Counted from the stretch's first letter, positions 24,829 through 33,707 are shown. The stretch is DNA of 41,677 nt from Gammaproteobacteria bacterium (GCA_021772955.1 JAJFKZ010000045.1:1-41677), one strand, 5' to 3'. Notes: generated from the sequence alone by a model not told the origin. Numbers and translations: made by a program.

Positions 24829-25407
24829 TCAGTGCATGCAGTCAGCAGCTTGCATGGCCGCCAGTATGCGCTGTGTGATGGCATCGATTTCGCCTTCACC
24901 CAGCACCCGGATCAACCGGCCGTCGGCGGCATAGTACTCGGCCACCGGAGCGGTGTGCTCGAGGTACACCTGCAAACGGTTGCGCACCACTTCTGCGGTG
25001 TCATCACTGCGCCCTTCCTCGCGCGCGCGCTGCTCAATGCGATCCAGGATGTGTTGCTGGTCGACTTCGATCAACAAGGCCAGATCCAGAGGCTGGTCAA
25101 TACGCCGTAGCAGTTTATCCAGCGCATCGGCCTGCGCCAGGTTGCGCGGATAGCCATCGAGAATGAAGCCTTTGTCCACATCACTGGCAGCGAAGCGCTG
25201 TTCCAGCAGATCCAGCATCAGATCGTCTGACACCAGCTCACCGGCATCCATGACCGCCTGCACTTTCTGGCCCAGAGGGGTCTGTTCGCGGCAGGCTGCG
25301 CGCAGCAGCTCACCAGTGGAAACATGGGGGATGTCCCACTGTTGTTTGAGAATGGCGGCCTGTGTGCCCTTGCCGCCACCGGGCGGTCCGAGAAGAACAA
25401 TACGCAT
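24829..25407 (-). CDS. adk: Adenylate kinase, short (lid-less) form
   Basis: A 192-residue enzyme interconverting ATP plus AMP and 2 ADP. It has the P-loop MRIVLLGPPGGGKGTQA, the AMP-site block HVSTGELLRAA, the FILDGYPRNLAQA motif and EEGRSDDTAEVVRNRL. The extended lid of the ~214-residue E. coli enzyme is missing, as in Xanthomonas-type and eukaryotic AK1 enzymes. The open frame begins at 25467, but the family starts at MRIVLLGPPG, so I place the start at 25407. It is divergent from the PPi-phosphofructokinase gene, and this pairing also occurs in Xanthomonas-related genomes. Confidence 0.97.
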   Translation of the reverse strand: MRIVLLGPPGGGKGTQAAILKQQWDIPHVSTGELLRAACREQTPLGQKVQAVMDAGELVSDDLMLDLLEQRFAASDVDKGFILDGYPRNLAQADALDKLLRRIDQPLDLALLIEVDQQHILDRIEQRAREEGRSDDTAEVVRNRLQVYLEHTAPVAEYYAADGRLIRVLGEGEIDAITQRILAAMQAADCMH

Positions 25408-25484
25408 GGATTGATTGAAATAATGGTTAAGCCTGCATAAGCTACCCGTACCCAGGCAGCAAGTCAAACATTAATGGAACTGCA

Positions 25485-26753
25485 ATGACAGCAAAAAACT
25501 TTCTCTACGCACAATCAGGTGGGGTAACGCCGGTCATCAACGCCAGCGCCGCCGGCATCATGCATACCGCTCGCCAGTACCCGGAATTAGGCGCAGTGTA
25601 TGCCGCCCGCAATGGCATTATCGGGGTATTGCGCGAAGAGTTGTTCGATACCACGTCCATGCTTGATGAGCAGGTCATGGCGTTACGCCATACCCCGGGC
25701 GGGACGTTTGGTTCCTGTCGCTACAAGCTCAAGGGGGTTGCCGAAAGCCGCGCCGAATACGAGCGCCTGATCGAGGTGTTCAAGGCACACGACATCGGTA
25801 TTTTTTTCTACAACGGCGGTGGTGACTCGGCCGATACGGCTTTCAAGATTTCACAAATGGGAACGCAACTGGGCTTTCCGATCCAGTGCATTGGTGTTCC
25901 CAAGACCATCGACAATGATCTGCCGATCACCGACGTCTGTCCGGGTTTCCCCACCGTGGCCAAATACGTCGCCATTGCCACCATGGAAGCCAGTCTGGAT
26001 GTCATGTCCATGTCGGCCAGCTCTACCAAGGTGTTTATCCTCGAAGTGATGGGCCGCCATGCTGGCTGGATAGCCGCAGCAGCTGGCCTGGCGCAGCGGC
26101 AATCGGGTGATGCGCCGCAGCTGATTTTGTTTCCGGAAATCAGCTTTGACCAGCCGGCCTTTTTGCAGCGTGTTCAGCGCAGCGTGACCGAGCATGGCTA
26201 TTGCACCGTGGTGGTGTCCGAGGGGGTGCGTGATGACACCGGCAAGTTTCTTTCCGACAGCGGTGTGCGTGATGCTTTCGGACACGCGCAGTTGGGCGGT
26301 GTGGCACCGCGAATTGCCGCGCTGATCAAAGGCGAACTTGGGCACAAGTGCCATTGGGCGGTAGCCGATTATCTGCAGCGCTCGGCGCGCCATATCGCTT
26401 CACGCGTGGATGTGGAGCAGGCCTGGGCGGTAGGCCGGGCGGCAGTGGAGTTTGCCGCCGCCGGCGAGTCTGGAGTGATGCCGGTGATCGAGCGGGTCAG
26501 CAGCAAGCCCTATCAATGGCGAATTGCCAAAGCCCAGCTCAGCGCGATGGCCAATCAGGAAAAGCTGATGCCACGCACTTTCATCGATGCATCCGGTTTT
26601 GCCATTACCCAGGCTTGCCGGGATTATCTGGCGCCGTTGATCGCGGGTGAAGATTATCCCCCGTATCGGGACGACGGCTTACCCGACTACCTGCGCCCCG
26701 GACAATGCCCGCTGCTGCCACAGAAGCTGGCAAAGTGGACGAAAACCGAATGA
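25485..26753 (+). CDS. pfp: Pyrophosphate-dependent 6-phosphofructokinase
   Basis: A 422-residue PFK-family enzyme. Residues 111-115 read GGGDS, with the Asp that blocks ATP and marks PPi use, where ATP enzymes have GGDGS. Residues 139-145 read PKTIDND, whose Lys140 is the second PPi marker. MGRHAGWIAAAAGLA follows as the fructose-6-phosphate block. It carries out the reversible phosphorylation of fructose 6-phosphate with PPi and can replace both PFK and fructose bisphosphatase. No ATP-PFK gene is in the window. No clear terminator was seen in the AT-rich DNA after it. Confidence 0.95.
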   Translation: MTAKNFLYAQSGGVTPVINASAAGIMHTARQYPELGAVYAARNGIIGVLREELFDTTSMLDEQVMALRHTPGGTFGSCRYKLKGVAESRAEYERLIEVFKAHDIGIFFYNGGGDSADTAFKISQMGTQLGFPIQCIGVPKTIDNDLPITDVCPGFPTVAKYVAIATMEASLDVMSMSASSTKVFILEVMGRHAGWIAAAAGLAQRQSGDAPQLILFPEISFDQPAFLQRVQRSVTEHGYCTVVVSEGVRDDTGKFLSDSGVRDAFGHAQLGGVAPRIAALIKGELGHKCHWAVADYLQRSARHIASRVDVEQAWAVGRAAVEFAAAGESGVMPVIERVSSKPYQWRIAKAQLSAMANQEKLMPRTFIDASGFAITQACRDYLAPLIAGEDYPPYRDDGLPDYLRPGQCPLLPQKLAKWTKTE

Positions 26754-26803
26754 ATTAATCATCACATAAACAATCATAATGTGAAATTATTTTTCATAAA
26801 CGC

Positions 26804-26832
26804 TTGCATTCTAATTCTTTTGTCGACATAAT
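26804..26832 (+). promoter_or_regulatory. Sigma70-type promoter of the surface-fibre gene cluster
   Basis: TTGCAT (26804-26809), a 17-bp spacer, then CATAAT (26827-26832), preceded by a strongly AT-rich stretch (26757-26800) that could act as an UP element. Transcription would begin near 26839, about 218 bases before the first gene of the cluster. This and the two entries below are the content of the ~300-bp gap after PPi-PFK. Confidence 0.6.
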
Positions 26833-26848
26833 GCGCGCACACAAAGAA

Positions 26849-26876
26849 CGTGCCCACAACAAACATTGGGGGCACG
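26849..26876 (+). promoter_or_regulatory. Leader stem-loop in the long 5' UTR of the fibre cluster
   Basis: CGTGCCC (26849-26855) pairs with GGGCACG (26870-26876) around a 14-base loop. It begins about ten bases after the predicted transcription start. Weaker dyads follow downstream (for example GCGGA/TCCGC near 26994-27014). The leader is long and structured, but no known riboswitch class is recognised. Confidence 0.4.
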
Positions 26877-26879
26877 AAC

Positions 26880-26966
26880 ATGGATTTTGGTTGGTTCTGT
26901 TCTTATGTTTTACTCGTCTTGACAACCAGTATGACGTTAGATCAGAGGAATTCTCTCACCTGCTGA
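26880..26966 (+). CDS. Possible 28-residue leader peptide
   Basis: An ATG-initiated small frame within the leader encodes a short peptide (MDFGWFCSYVLLVLTTSM and ten more residues) with a hydrophobic centre, preceded by a G-rich stretch at 26868-26872 that could serve as a ribosome site. It could be a leader peptide or a chance ORF. There is no homology I recognise. Confidence 0.2.
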   Translation: MDFGWFCSYVLLVLTTSMTLDQRNSLTC

Positions 26967-27056
26967 CGAATAATTCATGATTTTGTTGGTCTGCGGAAGT
27001 TATTTGTCTCCGCGGGTGATTCGTTTGAATGATCGAAACTTATACGAGGCTATGTT

Positions 27057-27668
27057 ATGAAGTTGAATATGAAACAAACCCTGGCCGCAGCCCTGCTGCT
27101 GTCTACCTTGATTGCCGGCGGAAGCGCGCAGGCACAGATTGCTGTCGATGTGGACATCGACGTCGGTTCCATCACCATCTTGTATGCATTGACCGATATC
27201 AGTGTTGGTATCGACGACACCGCATTGGGTCAGTTGTTCTCACCAGCGGCTGGTTGTAGCAGTGCTACCACAGGCAGTGAATGTGATGAAGGCACAGCCA
27301 CGGGCAACGCTACCGTGAATTCCGGTGCGCTGGAATTTGCCGGTAGCATCAATCCGGCTGCACTGGCCAACGTCAATGCCGTTTCACTGGTGCTGCAGGA
27401 TGTCTGGGCCGTGCGTGCGATTGGCGGTACCAGCACCAACACCACGGTTGCGGCCACCCTCAGTGGCAACACCACCTTGACTGGTCCGAATTCTTCACAG
27501 ATTAACGTCAGCGGCATCACCGTGCCTGGCGCGACATTTGCTGATCCGGGTCTGGGCACACCTGTTTCAGGTAATGTCAACCTGACGCTGGATCTCAGCG
27601 GCGTGACCTCCGACGGTCTGCATGACGGCGGTGCGCTGCTGTATACCATCGAAGTCAGCAACACCTGA
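27057..27668 (+). CDS. Putative major fibre subunit of an atypical chaperone-usher system
   Basis: A 203-residue exported protein. The signal peptide ends in GGSAQAQ. The mature chain starts with alternating hydrophobic residues (QIAVDVDIDVGSITI), the pattern of an N-terminal donor strand. It then becomes a Thr/Gly/Asn/Val-rich beta chain with one likely disulfide (the two Cys in the AGCSSATTGSEC region) and ends in a strand, ALLYTIEVSNT. I recognise no named pilin family. First position, its own promoter, a good GAGG ribosome site seven bases before the ATG, and the hairpin right after its stop all suggest the abundant structural subunit. Subunit identity is inference. Confidence 0.6.
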   Translation: MKLNMKQTLAAALLLSTLIAGGSAQAQIAVDVDIDVGSITILYALTDISVGIDDTALGQLFSPAAGCSSATTGSECDEGTATGNATVNSGALEFAGSINPAALANVNAVSLVLQDVWAVRAIGGTSTNTTVAATLSGNTTLTGPNSSQINVSGITVPGATFADPGLGTPVSGNVNLTLDLSGVTSDGLHDGGALLYTIEVSNT

Positions 27669-27695
27669 GCGCTTTGCGCACAGGCTAAGCGTGTG

Positions 27696-27718
27696 GCACC
27701 GACCGACCTGGTTGGTGC
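27696..27718 (+). promoter_or_regulatory. Intercistronic hairpin after the first subunit gene
   Basis: GCACCGACC (27696-27704) pairs with GGTTGGTGC (27710-27718), nine pairs including one G-U, with a 5-base loop. It lies 27 bp after the first subunit gene's stop and 38 bp before the next start, with no U-tract. In pilus operons such structures protect the major-subunit mRNA and reduce downstream expression. Confidence 0.5.
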
Positions 27719-27756
27719 TGCCCACTTCGGCCACACCACTGTCCGCTGATCACAGC

Positions 27757-28350
27757 ATGACTCAATCGCTACAGCAACTGCTGACTTTGCTATTGCTGGG
27801 TATTGCTAGCGTCAGCGTCTCGCAGGCACAATCCGACAGCGCCTTTTTCAATGTCGGCAACAGCCGCATCGAGGAAAGTAGTTCGCCGCAGGCACTGCAA
27901 TTACGTTTGCTGGACCAACCAAATATCAGGCTGGCAGCAGTGAGCACACAAGAGCTCGCTGGTAGCCCCGAGCAGCGTCTAGGCGCTGCGTCCGGCCTGG
28001 CACACGTGCAAGGTCGCGGCCTGAGTTTTCAGGGCCAGCTGAACATACCCGAATTGACCCCCTACATTTACCGGGAACTACCCATGCTGTGGGAAGTTCG
28101 CGTGCCACCCGGCCGACATTTGGGTAACAGCCAGGAGCCGGTGCAAGTACAATGGCAGCCTGACAATCGCTCTGCTACGGGCAGGGCTGCTGTCGGCCAG
28201 CTACGCGCCACGCCCTGGATACAGCAACGTCGCACCGAGCGCGATGGCTGGGAAGTTCTGACTGGCGGAGTGCGCCTGCAGGTACCGCTGGAAATGCTGG
28301 AAGCCGGCGCCATCAATGGCCGCCTGCTGATTGACTTGCGTGTCTTTTGA
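27757..28350 (+). CDS. Putative minor fibre subunit or adaptor
   Basis: A 197-residue exported protein with signal peptide MTQSLQQLLTLLLLGIASVSVSQAQ removed after AQA/Q. The mature part is predicted beta-rich, has no cysteines, and ends GRLLIDLRVF. Alternating hydrophobics with a terminal aromatic residue resemble the C-terminal strand of chaperone-bound pilus subunits. A frame extending upstream to 27622 lacks a credible signal sequence, so the ATG at 27757 is chosen. No family is recognised. It lies between the subunit candidate and the chaperone gene, whose start follows by 11 bp. Confidence 0.6.
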   Translation: MTQSLQQLLTLLLLGIASVSVSQAQSDSAFFNVGNSRIEESSSPQALQLRLLDQPNIRLAAVSTQELAGSPEQRLGAASGLAHVQGRGLSFQGQLNIPELTPYIYRELPMLWEVRVPPGRHLGNSQEPVQVQWQPDNRSATGRAAVGQLRATPWIQQRRTERDGWEVLTGGVRLQVPLEMLEAGAINGRLLIDLRVF

Positions 28351-28361
28351 GGCCATACGGC

Positions 28362-29267
28362 ATGATCAACAAAGATTTCTTGAAGCAACAGCAGCAGTAT
28401 TTGAGCATGGGGCTTTTCACCCTGCTCATGTTGTTTTGCATGTCCGGCATGGCCCAGATCGGGGTATCACCGCAGCTGCTGGTCGTGAATCTGGACGAAC
28501 AGCCACGCGGGCACAGTTTCCGCTTGCTGAACATGTCCGAGCGTGACGTCAGCGTCGAAGTGTCGCTGGCCAATTGGGAAATGGACAGCAACAACCAGCC
28601 ACAAATCATCGCCCCGACCATCGACTCTCTGGATCAGTGGCTGATCGTCAATCCGCTGCGTTTCGAGGTGCCGGCCGGGCAGTCACAAACCGTACGCCTG
28701 GCGTTTCGTCCGAATCAACAACTGACCGCAGGCGAATACCGAGCCATGCTGTACTTCACCCAGATTCTGGGTCCGGAAGCGCAGCAAGTCGGCATGTTTC
28801 GCTCGCAGTTTCGCATCGGCGCCGCGATCTATGCACAGGTCGGCCAGGCCAGACAGGAGCTCAGCGCCAGTCCCATGCGCGTCTTGCCGATGGCAGCAGA
28901 TGCAGCTAGTGGGGGCACTCAACTGGCGGTGGACATAGACAATCGCGGCAACCGTCATGAGCGCATGCATGGCCAATGGAGCCTGTGGCGTGGCGATGCC
29001 TACCCGGGGGCAAAAAACACGCAGTTGGACGCGAGCCTGAATCGGCCGGATGCACAATTGCCCGAAGGCATGCTGGCTGCTGGCACGCTGGCCAATACCC
29101 CGGTGCTGCCGGGCACAGCACGTACCGTGCTGACGTCGTTGCAATGGCCGGACGAGCTGCCTGCGGAGGTGGTACTGGATATCAACGGCCAGCTAGGTAA
29201 CCTGACACTGGAGCAGTCGATCAGCAACATTCGGCCGAGTGCCGGGGCTGCTGCACAGCCCCGATAA
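28362..29267 (+). CDS. Divergent PapD-like periplasmic chaperone
   Basis: About 301 residues. A long signal peptide ends MSGMAQ. The first immunoglobulin-like domain follows (IGVSPQLLVVNLDEQPRGHSFRLLNMSERDVSVEVSLANW, then LRFEVPAGQSQTVRLAF and EYRAMLYFTQI, and a G1-type strand SQFRIGAAIYAQVG), then a second beta domain. The strand order and the PAGQSQTVRL block match the pilus chaperone N-domain. The Arg and Lys that anchor subunit C-termini in classical PapD/FimC chaperones are not apparent at the expected places, so it is outside the classical group. GAGG nine bases before the ATG at 28362 supports this start; a TTG at 28347 was not used. At ~300 residues it is longer than PapD (~240). Confidence 0.7.
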   Translation: MINKDFLKQQQQYLSMGLFTLLMLFCMSGMAQIGVSPQLLVVNLDEQPRGHSFRLLNMSERDVSVEVSLANWEMDSNNQPQIIAPTIDSLDQWLIVNPLRFEVPAGQSQTVRLAFRPNQQLTAGEYRAMLYFTQILGPEAQQVGMFRSQFRIGAAIYAQVGQARQELSASPMRVLPMAADAASGGTQLAVDIDNRGNRHERMHGQWSLWRGDAYPGAKNTQLDASLNRPDAQLPEGMLAAGTLANTPVLPGTARTVLTSLQWPDELPAEVVLDINGQLGNLTLEQSISNIRPSAGAAAQPR

Positions 29268-29295
29268 GCCGGACGGGTGAGCGCGCAGCAACAGC

Positions 29296-31866
29296 ATGAA
29301 AACAGCACGCCCATGGGCCCGCCCCGGCAGCTTGGTCATTGGCCTTGGGATGCTGCTGCAGATAAACGCATTGGCTGCACCATTGCAGACCAGCACCAGC
29401 TGGTCCGGTGCCAGTCCGGAACTGTTCATTGTGCCGCTGTTAATCAACGGCAATGAGGAGCGTGGCGAGCTGATTCTAGCTCTGGAGCAGAGCACCGGCG
29501 CGGAGTATATCGAACTGGCAGCTTTCGTTGAAGCGCTGAACATCGGCATGACCAGCGATGGTGATACGTTGCTGCTGAACACCCCCATCGGAACCGCTCA
29601 GATCAGTACGGATGCGCAGCGCGAGCTGGATGGCCGTAACATGGTATTGCTGTCGGAGCTGGCCGAGCGACTGGCCAGCCCGATGCACTTTGATCGCCAG
29701 ATTTTTGCGGTTACAGTCAATCCCGCGTGGTCATTGCAACAACCATTGAACCCGGCTGAAATCGTGCAGCCACAAGTGCAAGCCGACATCAGTGCCAGCA
29801 ACGCCAACGTCTCATTTTTGCGCAATGAAATCCTGCACCGGGATGACCGCAATGGTGCCACCACTTCCATCATCACTGACACTGGCGGCAGTCTGGCCGG
29901 GGGCTACTGGCAGGCGCGGGTGCGCGATTACATAGAATCGGATCCATTCATCGAGGACTATGCCTGGGTGCGCGATGGCAACAATGCACGTTATTTTCTG
30001 GGCAATCAGACCACCTCGCTGAACACCTTGCTGGGTGGCTTTGAATTCACCGGCGCACAGATGGCATTCACTAATCGTGATATCGGGCTGTTTACCAAAG
30101 GCCTGGGACAAAGCCAGTTCATCGCCAATCAGCGCGGCTCGATTCGTACCTTTATCGGCGAGGGGCCGCCCGGTGGTAGTGCCCAGTTGCGCATTGAGAA
30201 CGTGGTGACGGCTGTGGATACGATCTCACTGGATGGTCGTTTTGAATTTCGTGATGTGGAATTGCCCAGTGGTGGCCTGGTGCAGATCGAGGTCTGGCTG
30301 TTTGAGCGCGGTAATGAAGGCTCGCCGGTGGATGTGCAGGACTTCAGTGGCTTCAACACCAACCAGACACTGCCAGCGCGGACCATGCTGTGGCGTGGTG
30401 GCATCGGTGTGGACGAAAACCTGATCGAGTCCAATCGTGAACAGAACGATCTGGCGGCCTTCATGGACACCCAGTACGCGCTGACTGATCAGCTTACCGC
30501 ACAGGCCATTTATCAGCGCCAGAACAACGTTGATACCGGACTCGCCGCCCTGCATGCCAATTTTGACAGTCTGGGATTTGTCTCCGCACAAGTGGCCCAG
30601 GCCGATGGCGAGACCGGCTGGCGAGTGGAACTGGATAACCTGCAGCAGCATGTATTCTGGCGCGGCTTTGCTCAACATCAGCCACGTGGCTGGCAAGGCA
30701 ATGAAGACAAACTCGATGACGTGTTCGCAGAAGCAGGTTATCGATTCAATGAGCGCTGGCAGGCGTCGCTGATTGGTCGTGATTTTGATACCGACGAGCG
30801 CGAATTTGATTTTTTACTGCCCGGATTGGAATGGCGCCCCAATCTGCAGTGGATGTTGCGCGCCAGACCCGATTTCGATGGTGATTACACGGTACAAGCT
30901 TTTTGGCGACCGAATAACAGCAATGATCTCAGTGGCATTTTCAACGAGGATGAAAGCAGTCTGCAGTGGGTACATCAACTCAGTGGCCGCGACAATCTGT
31001 TCTTGCAAGCTGTGGATCGTGACCGTACCGGTGAGCGACTGGCGTTGACCTGGCGTCGTGCCGCACTGGGCACTCGTAGTCTGGGCTGGGCCGTCGGAGC
31101 CTTGACCGGAAACGGCAGTATCGGCTTTCTGCTGCAAGCAGATTACGAATTTACGCCTGGACTGCGGGCTCGTGCGGAAGCGCTGCGCGATCCATTTTCA
31201 GCGGCCTTCGAGCAATCAGCCGATACCGTGTTCACGCTCAGTCTGGTGGCCGATTTCAATCTTGCCGGTGGTATTTCCCGCGGCGCCTTCCGTCGGGCAT
31301 TGGTGGATCGAGGCGTGATAGCCGGCCAGGTGAATTTACCCGAGGCCGCTGGTTTGCAAGGCTTCTCGCTGGCGGAAGTTGCCATCATGGTGGACGGACA
31401 AGTGCGCACCCGCACTGAAGCTGACGGCAGCTTCACCATCAATTTCATGCCGCCGGGCTTGTACCGGGTGAAGCTGGACCTGGATGGCCTGCCATTGGAG
31501 CTGCACCCGCAAAAGGACCAGTTCTGGGTCAAGGTCAGCGCCGGTGCCGTGAGTCGGGTCGATTTTGCCACCGAGCTGCGGCTCGGGTTTGCCGGCCAGG
31601 TGCAGGGCGCAGGCGGCTGTGGACTTGCCGAACAGGCACTGGAGATACTGGACGCTGCCGGCACAGTGGTTGCGGTGCTGCGCAGCAACCGCTTCGGTTT
31701 TTATCGGGTCGATGGTTTGGCACCGGGCCGTTATCAGGTCAGATTGAGTTCGGCAGCCAAAGCACATAGCAAGGCACATACCATGGTAGAGCTGCGCAAC
31801 AGCTTTGTTTTCGGTCAGACTATCAGTACTGGACTAGCCTGTCCGGTCACGGAGGACGAACAATGA
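29296..31866 (+). CDS. Usher-like outer-membrane protein with C-terminal regulatory-like domains
   Basis: An 856-residue exported protein in the size range of fimbrial ushers. After the signal peptide an N-terminal module (FIVPLLINGNEERGELILAL and GAEYIELAAFVEAL) resembles the usher periplasmic domain. A long Asn/Gln/Trp/aromatic beta-strand series, typical of a 24-strand barrel, follows. Within it, residues near 300-350 (AQLRIENVVTAVDTISL and FEFRDVELPSGGLVQIEVW) fit the usher plug. Two carboxypeptidase-regulatory-like domains end the chain (TEADGSFTINFMPPGLYRV and SNRFGFYRVDGLAPGRYQV), the second with a likely disulfide. It starts 28 bp after the chaperone gene. The similarity to classical FimD-type ushers is distant; a different barrel type is possible. 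Confidence 0.65.
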   Translation: MKTARPWARPGSLVIGLGMLLQINALAAPLQTSTSWSGASPELFIVPLLINGNEERGELILALEQSTGAEYIELAAFVEALNIGMTSDGDTLLLNTPIGTAQISTDAQRELDGRNMVLLSELAERLASPMHFDRQIFAVTVNPAWSLQQPLNPAEIVQPQVQADISASNANVSFLRNEILHRDDRNGATTSIITDTGGSLAGGYWQARVRDYIESDPFIEDYAWVRDGNNARYFLGNQTTSLNTLLGGFEFTGAQMAFTNRDIGLFTKGLGQSQFIANQRGSIRTFIGEGPPGGSAQLRIENVVTAVDTISLDGRFEFRDVELPSGGLVQIEVWLFERGNEGSPVDVQDFSGFNTNQTLPARTMLWRGGIGVDENLIESNREQNDLAAFMDTQYALTDQLTAQAIYQRQNNVDTGLAALHANFDSLGFVSAQVAQADGETGWRVELDNLQQHVFWRGFAQHQPRGWQGNEDKLDDVFAEAGYRFNERWQASLIGRDFDTDEREFDFLLPGLEWRPNLQWMLRARPDFDGDYTVQAFWRPNNSNDLSGIFNEDESSLQWVHQLSGRDNLFLQAVDRDRTGERLALTWRRAALGTRSLGWAVGALTGNGSIGFLLQADYEFTPGLRARAEALRDPFSAAFEQSADTVFTLSLVADFNLAGGISRGAFRRALVDRGVIAGQVNLPEAAGLQGFSLAEVAIMVDGQVRTRTEADGSFTINFMPPGLYRVKLDLDGLPLELHPQKDQFWVKVSAGAVSRVDFATELRLGFAGQVQGAGGCGLAEQALEILDAAGTVVAVLRSNRFGFYRVDGLAPGRYQVRLSSAAKAHSKAHTMVELRNSFVFGQTISTGLACPVTEDEQ

Positions 31867-33707
31867 TGAACACGCATCAAGACATCACAATGAGCCTGAC
31901 CATTGGCCTTGCATTGGCAGCGCTCTGGTGCAGTGTCGCCGTGGCGCAACCGCTGCCCAACGGCAGTTTCGAAAACGGCCTGAACGGTTGGACGCCAGCT
32001 TTTCAGGGCCGGGTCGAAAGCCTGCTGGCCAGCGCCTTTGTGGGCAATCTGCCCACCGTCCCGGATGGACAGCGGGTGGCCTTGCTCAGTACCGGGCCGG
32101 GCAACGTTGGCGGTGGCAATGTCAATGTAGACAATAATGGAGTCAATGACCTCGATGTCACTACGCTGGATACTACGCTGGTGTTCGGTTTTGCGCCGGC
32201 GGTGTTGCGCTTTGACTGGGCCTTTGCCACTTCCGAACAGAATCAGCCAAACAACTTTGACGATACGTTCGGTCTGCTGCTGGGTGGTCAATTCGTTTTT
32301 ACCGGTAGTGTCAATAAACCCGGTGGCGTATCGCCGTTCCCGGATGCGCCGCCGGCACAACTGCCGGGTATTGTCATCAACAGTCCCGGGGTAACCAACG
32401 GCTCCAGTTACATCGATGGTATTTCGATGTTCAGCAGCGCTTGCGTTGATATTCCCGGCGCGGTCAACGGCAACAACGCAATAATTGCCAGGTTCTTTGT
32501 CGCCGATCAGGCCGACAATGGTTTCGACTCCGGCTTGATCATTGACAACGTGCGCTTTGACCGCAGTTGCGCAGCGCCTGGCCAGGTCACTCTGCAGCAG
32601 ATCACCCTGACCGCCAAAGAGTTGCCGATCGAAGTCAAGGGCAGTGGCCTGTTGCAGCGCTTTATCGCCAGCAAACGGCCGGTGTCCAGCAGTGACGGTT
32701 CCGTGGTGGCCTTTTTCTCCAATGCCAACCTGACCGGTGACAATCCGTTTTTCATCGAGCAGGTGTACACGATTGAAAATGGCGCGTTCCGGCGCGAGAC
32801 CGCATTCAGCAACAGTTGCATACCTCCGGCTCCGTGCCAGGTCGTGCAGAATCTGGATATCGGCCGTAGCGGCCGCTGGCTCGCGGTGGCGGCCCGCGCC
32901 ACTGACGGTGACAACCTGGAGATTTACCGCATCGACCGCAACAACGGTAATGTGCAACAGCTCACCAACACATCCGCTTGTGACAACACTTCACCATCCA
33001 TCAACGATGACGGCACAGGCATCGCCTTTCTCAGCACCTGCCCGGGATTTTTGAACAATGCTGGCAGCAATCCAAAAGTGGTGATCTGGAACAATGGCAG
33101 CTTCATCAACAGCACCGGCGCTGCGTCTTGTCGTGATTATGCCCCGGCCATCAATGGCAACAACAACCGTCGCTATACCGCCTTTGCCTCGAACTGCAAC
33201 CACGGCGGGCTGAATTCCGCTGGCGTCATGCGTGTGTTCCGGTTCGATCGCAATAACGGTAATTTTGCACTGGTGGACAATCCGAGTCCGGCCGGCAGTA
33301 ATGTGGTTGATATCAATCGTGACGGTAGTCTGGTAGCTTACATTGGCGTTGAGAACAACGGCAATCTTACGGCATTCCGGCGTGATATGGGCCAGTCGCA
33401 GGCCATACTGGTCGGAGCAAGCGATCCATTGTCACTGGCCATCGGGGTACGACTGCTTGACGAAAACGATGGCAATGATATGGCCATCGAGCGTCTGGAT
33501 TTGCTCGCGAATGGGGATTCTACGCTGTGGCATGTGGACGTGACCACGCAGATCAGCACGGCGATTGGTGCCGGTAGCGAAGCTGGCGGATTTACCATCG
33601 CCCGTGACGGTAATACACGCTGGATTCATTTCAGCACGTCAGATGACCTGGTCGGCCAGAATCCAGAACAGAATCTCGAAATTTTTGCTGCGAGGATAGA
33701 ACCATGA
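31863..33707 (+). CDS. Secreted protein with N-terminal binding-type domain and C-terminal TolB-like propeller (candidate tip adhesin)
   Basis: A 614-residue exported protein. After the signal peptide (ending SVAVAQ), residues ~30-235 form a jelly-roll-like module. It opens LPNGSFENGLNGWTPAFQG, as in CBM-like and DUF642-like extracellular domains. Residues ~260-610 show repeated blades of the PD40/TolB type (SSDGSVVAFFSNANL, SRSGRWLAVAAR-like, SINDDGTGIAFLSTC, NRDGSLVAYIGVE). The ATG overlaps the usher stop as ATGA. A very large non-subunit secreted protein coupled to the usher is the usual place for a tip adhesin, hence the proposal. A second ATG follows immediately at 31866. Ligand and attachment are unknown. 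Confidence 0.65.
   Translation: MMNTHQDITMSLTIGLALAALWCSVAVAQPLPNGSFENGLNGWTPAFQGRVESLLASAFVGNLPTVPDGQRVALLSTGPGNVGGGNVNVDNNGVNDLDVTTLDTTLVFGFAPAVLRFDWAFATSEQNQPNNFDDTFGLLLGGQFVFTGSVNKPGGVSPFPDAPPAQLPGIVINSPGVTNGSSYIDGISMFSSACVDIPGAVNGNNAIIARFFVADQADNGFDSGLIIDNVRFDRSCAAPGQVTLQQITLTAKELPIEVKGSGLLQRFIASKRPVSSSDGSVVAFFSNANLTGDNPFFIEQVYTIENGAFRRETAFSNSCIPPAPCQVVQNLDIGRSGRWLAVAARATDGDNLEIYRIDRNNGNVQQLTNTSACDNTSPSINDDGTGIAFLSTCPGFLNNAGSNPKVVIWNNGSFINSTGAASCRDYAPAINGNNNRRYTAFASNCNHGGLNSAGVMRVFRFDRNNGNFALVDNPSPAGSNVVDINRDGSLVAYIGVENNGNLTAFRRDMGQSQAILVGASDPLSLAIGVRLLDENDGNDMAIERLDLLANGDSTLWHVDVTTQISTAIGAGSEAGGFTIARDGNTRWIHFSTSDDLVGQNPEQNLEIFAARIEP

Noticed and set aside
28347-28361. TTG start for the PapD-like chaperone
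   Set aside because: It overlaps the previous stop but lacks a ribosome site; the ATG at 28362 has GAGG at a good distance.
31815-32957. 380-codon frame opposite the propeller protein
   Set aside because: It overlaps a gene with clear signal peptide and repeated blades, and its own product is low in hydrophobic core residues with no start signals.
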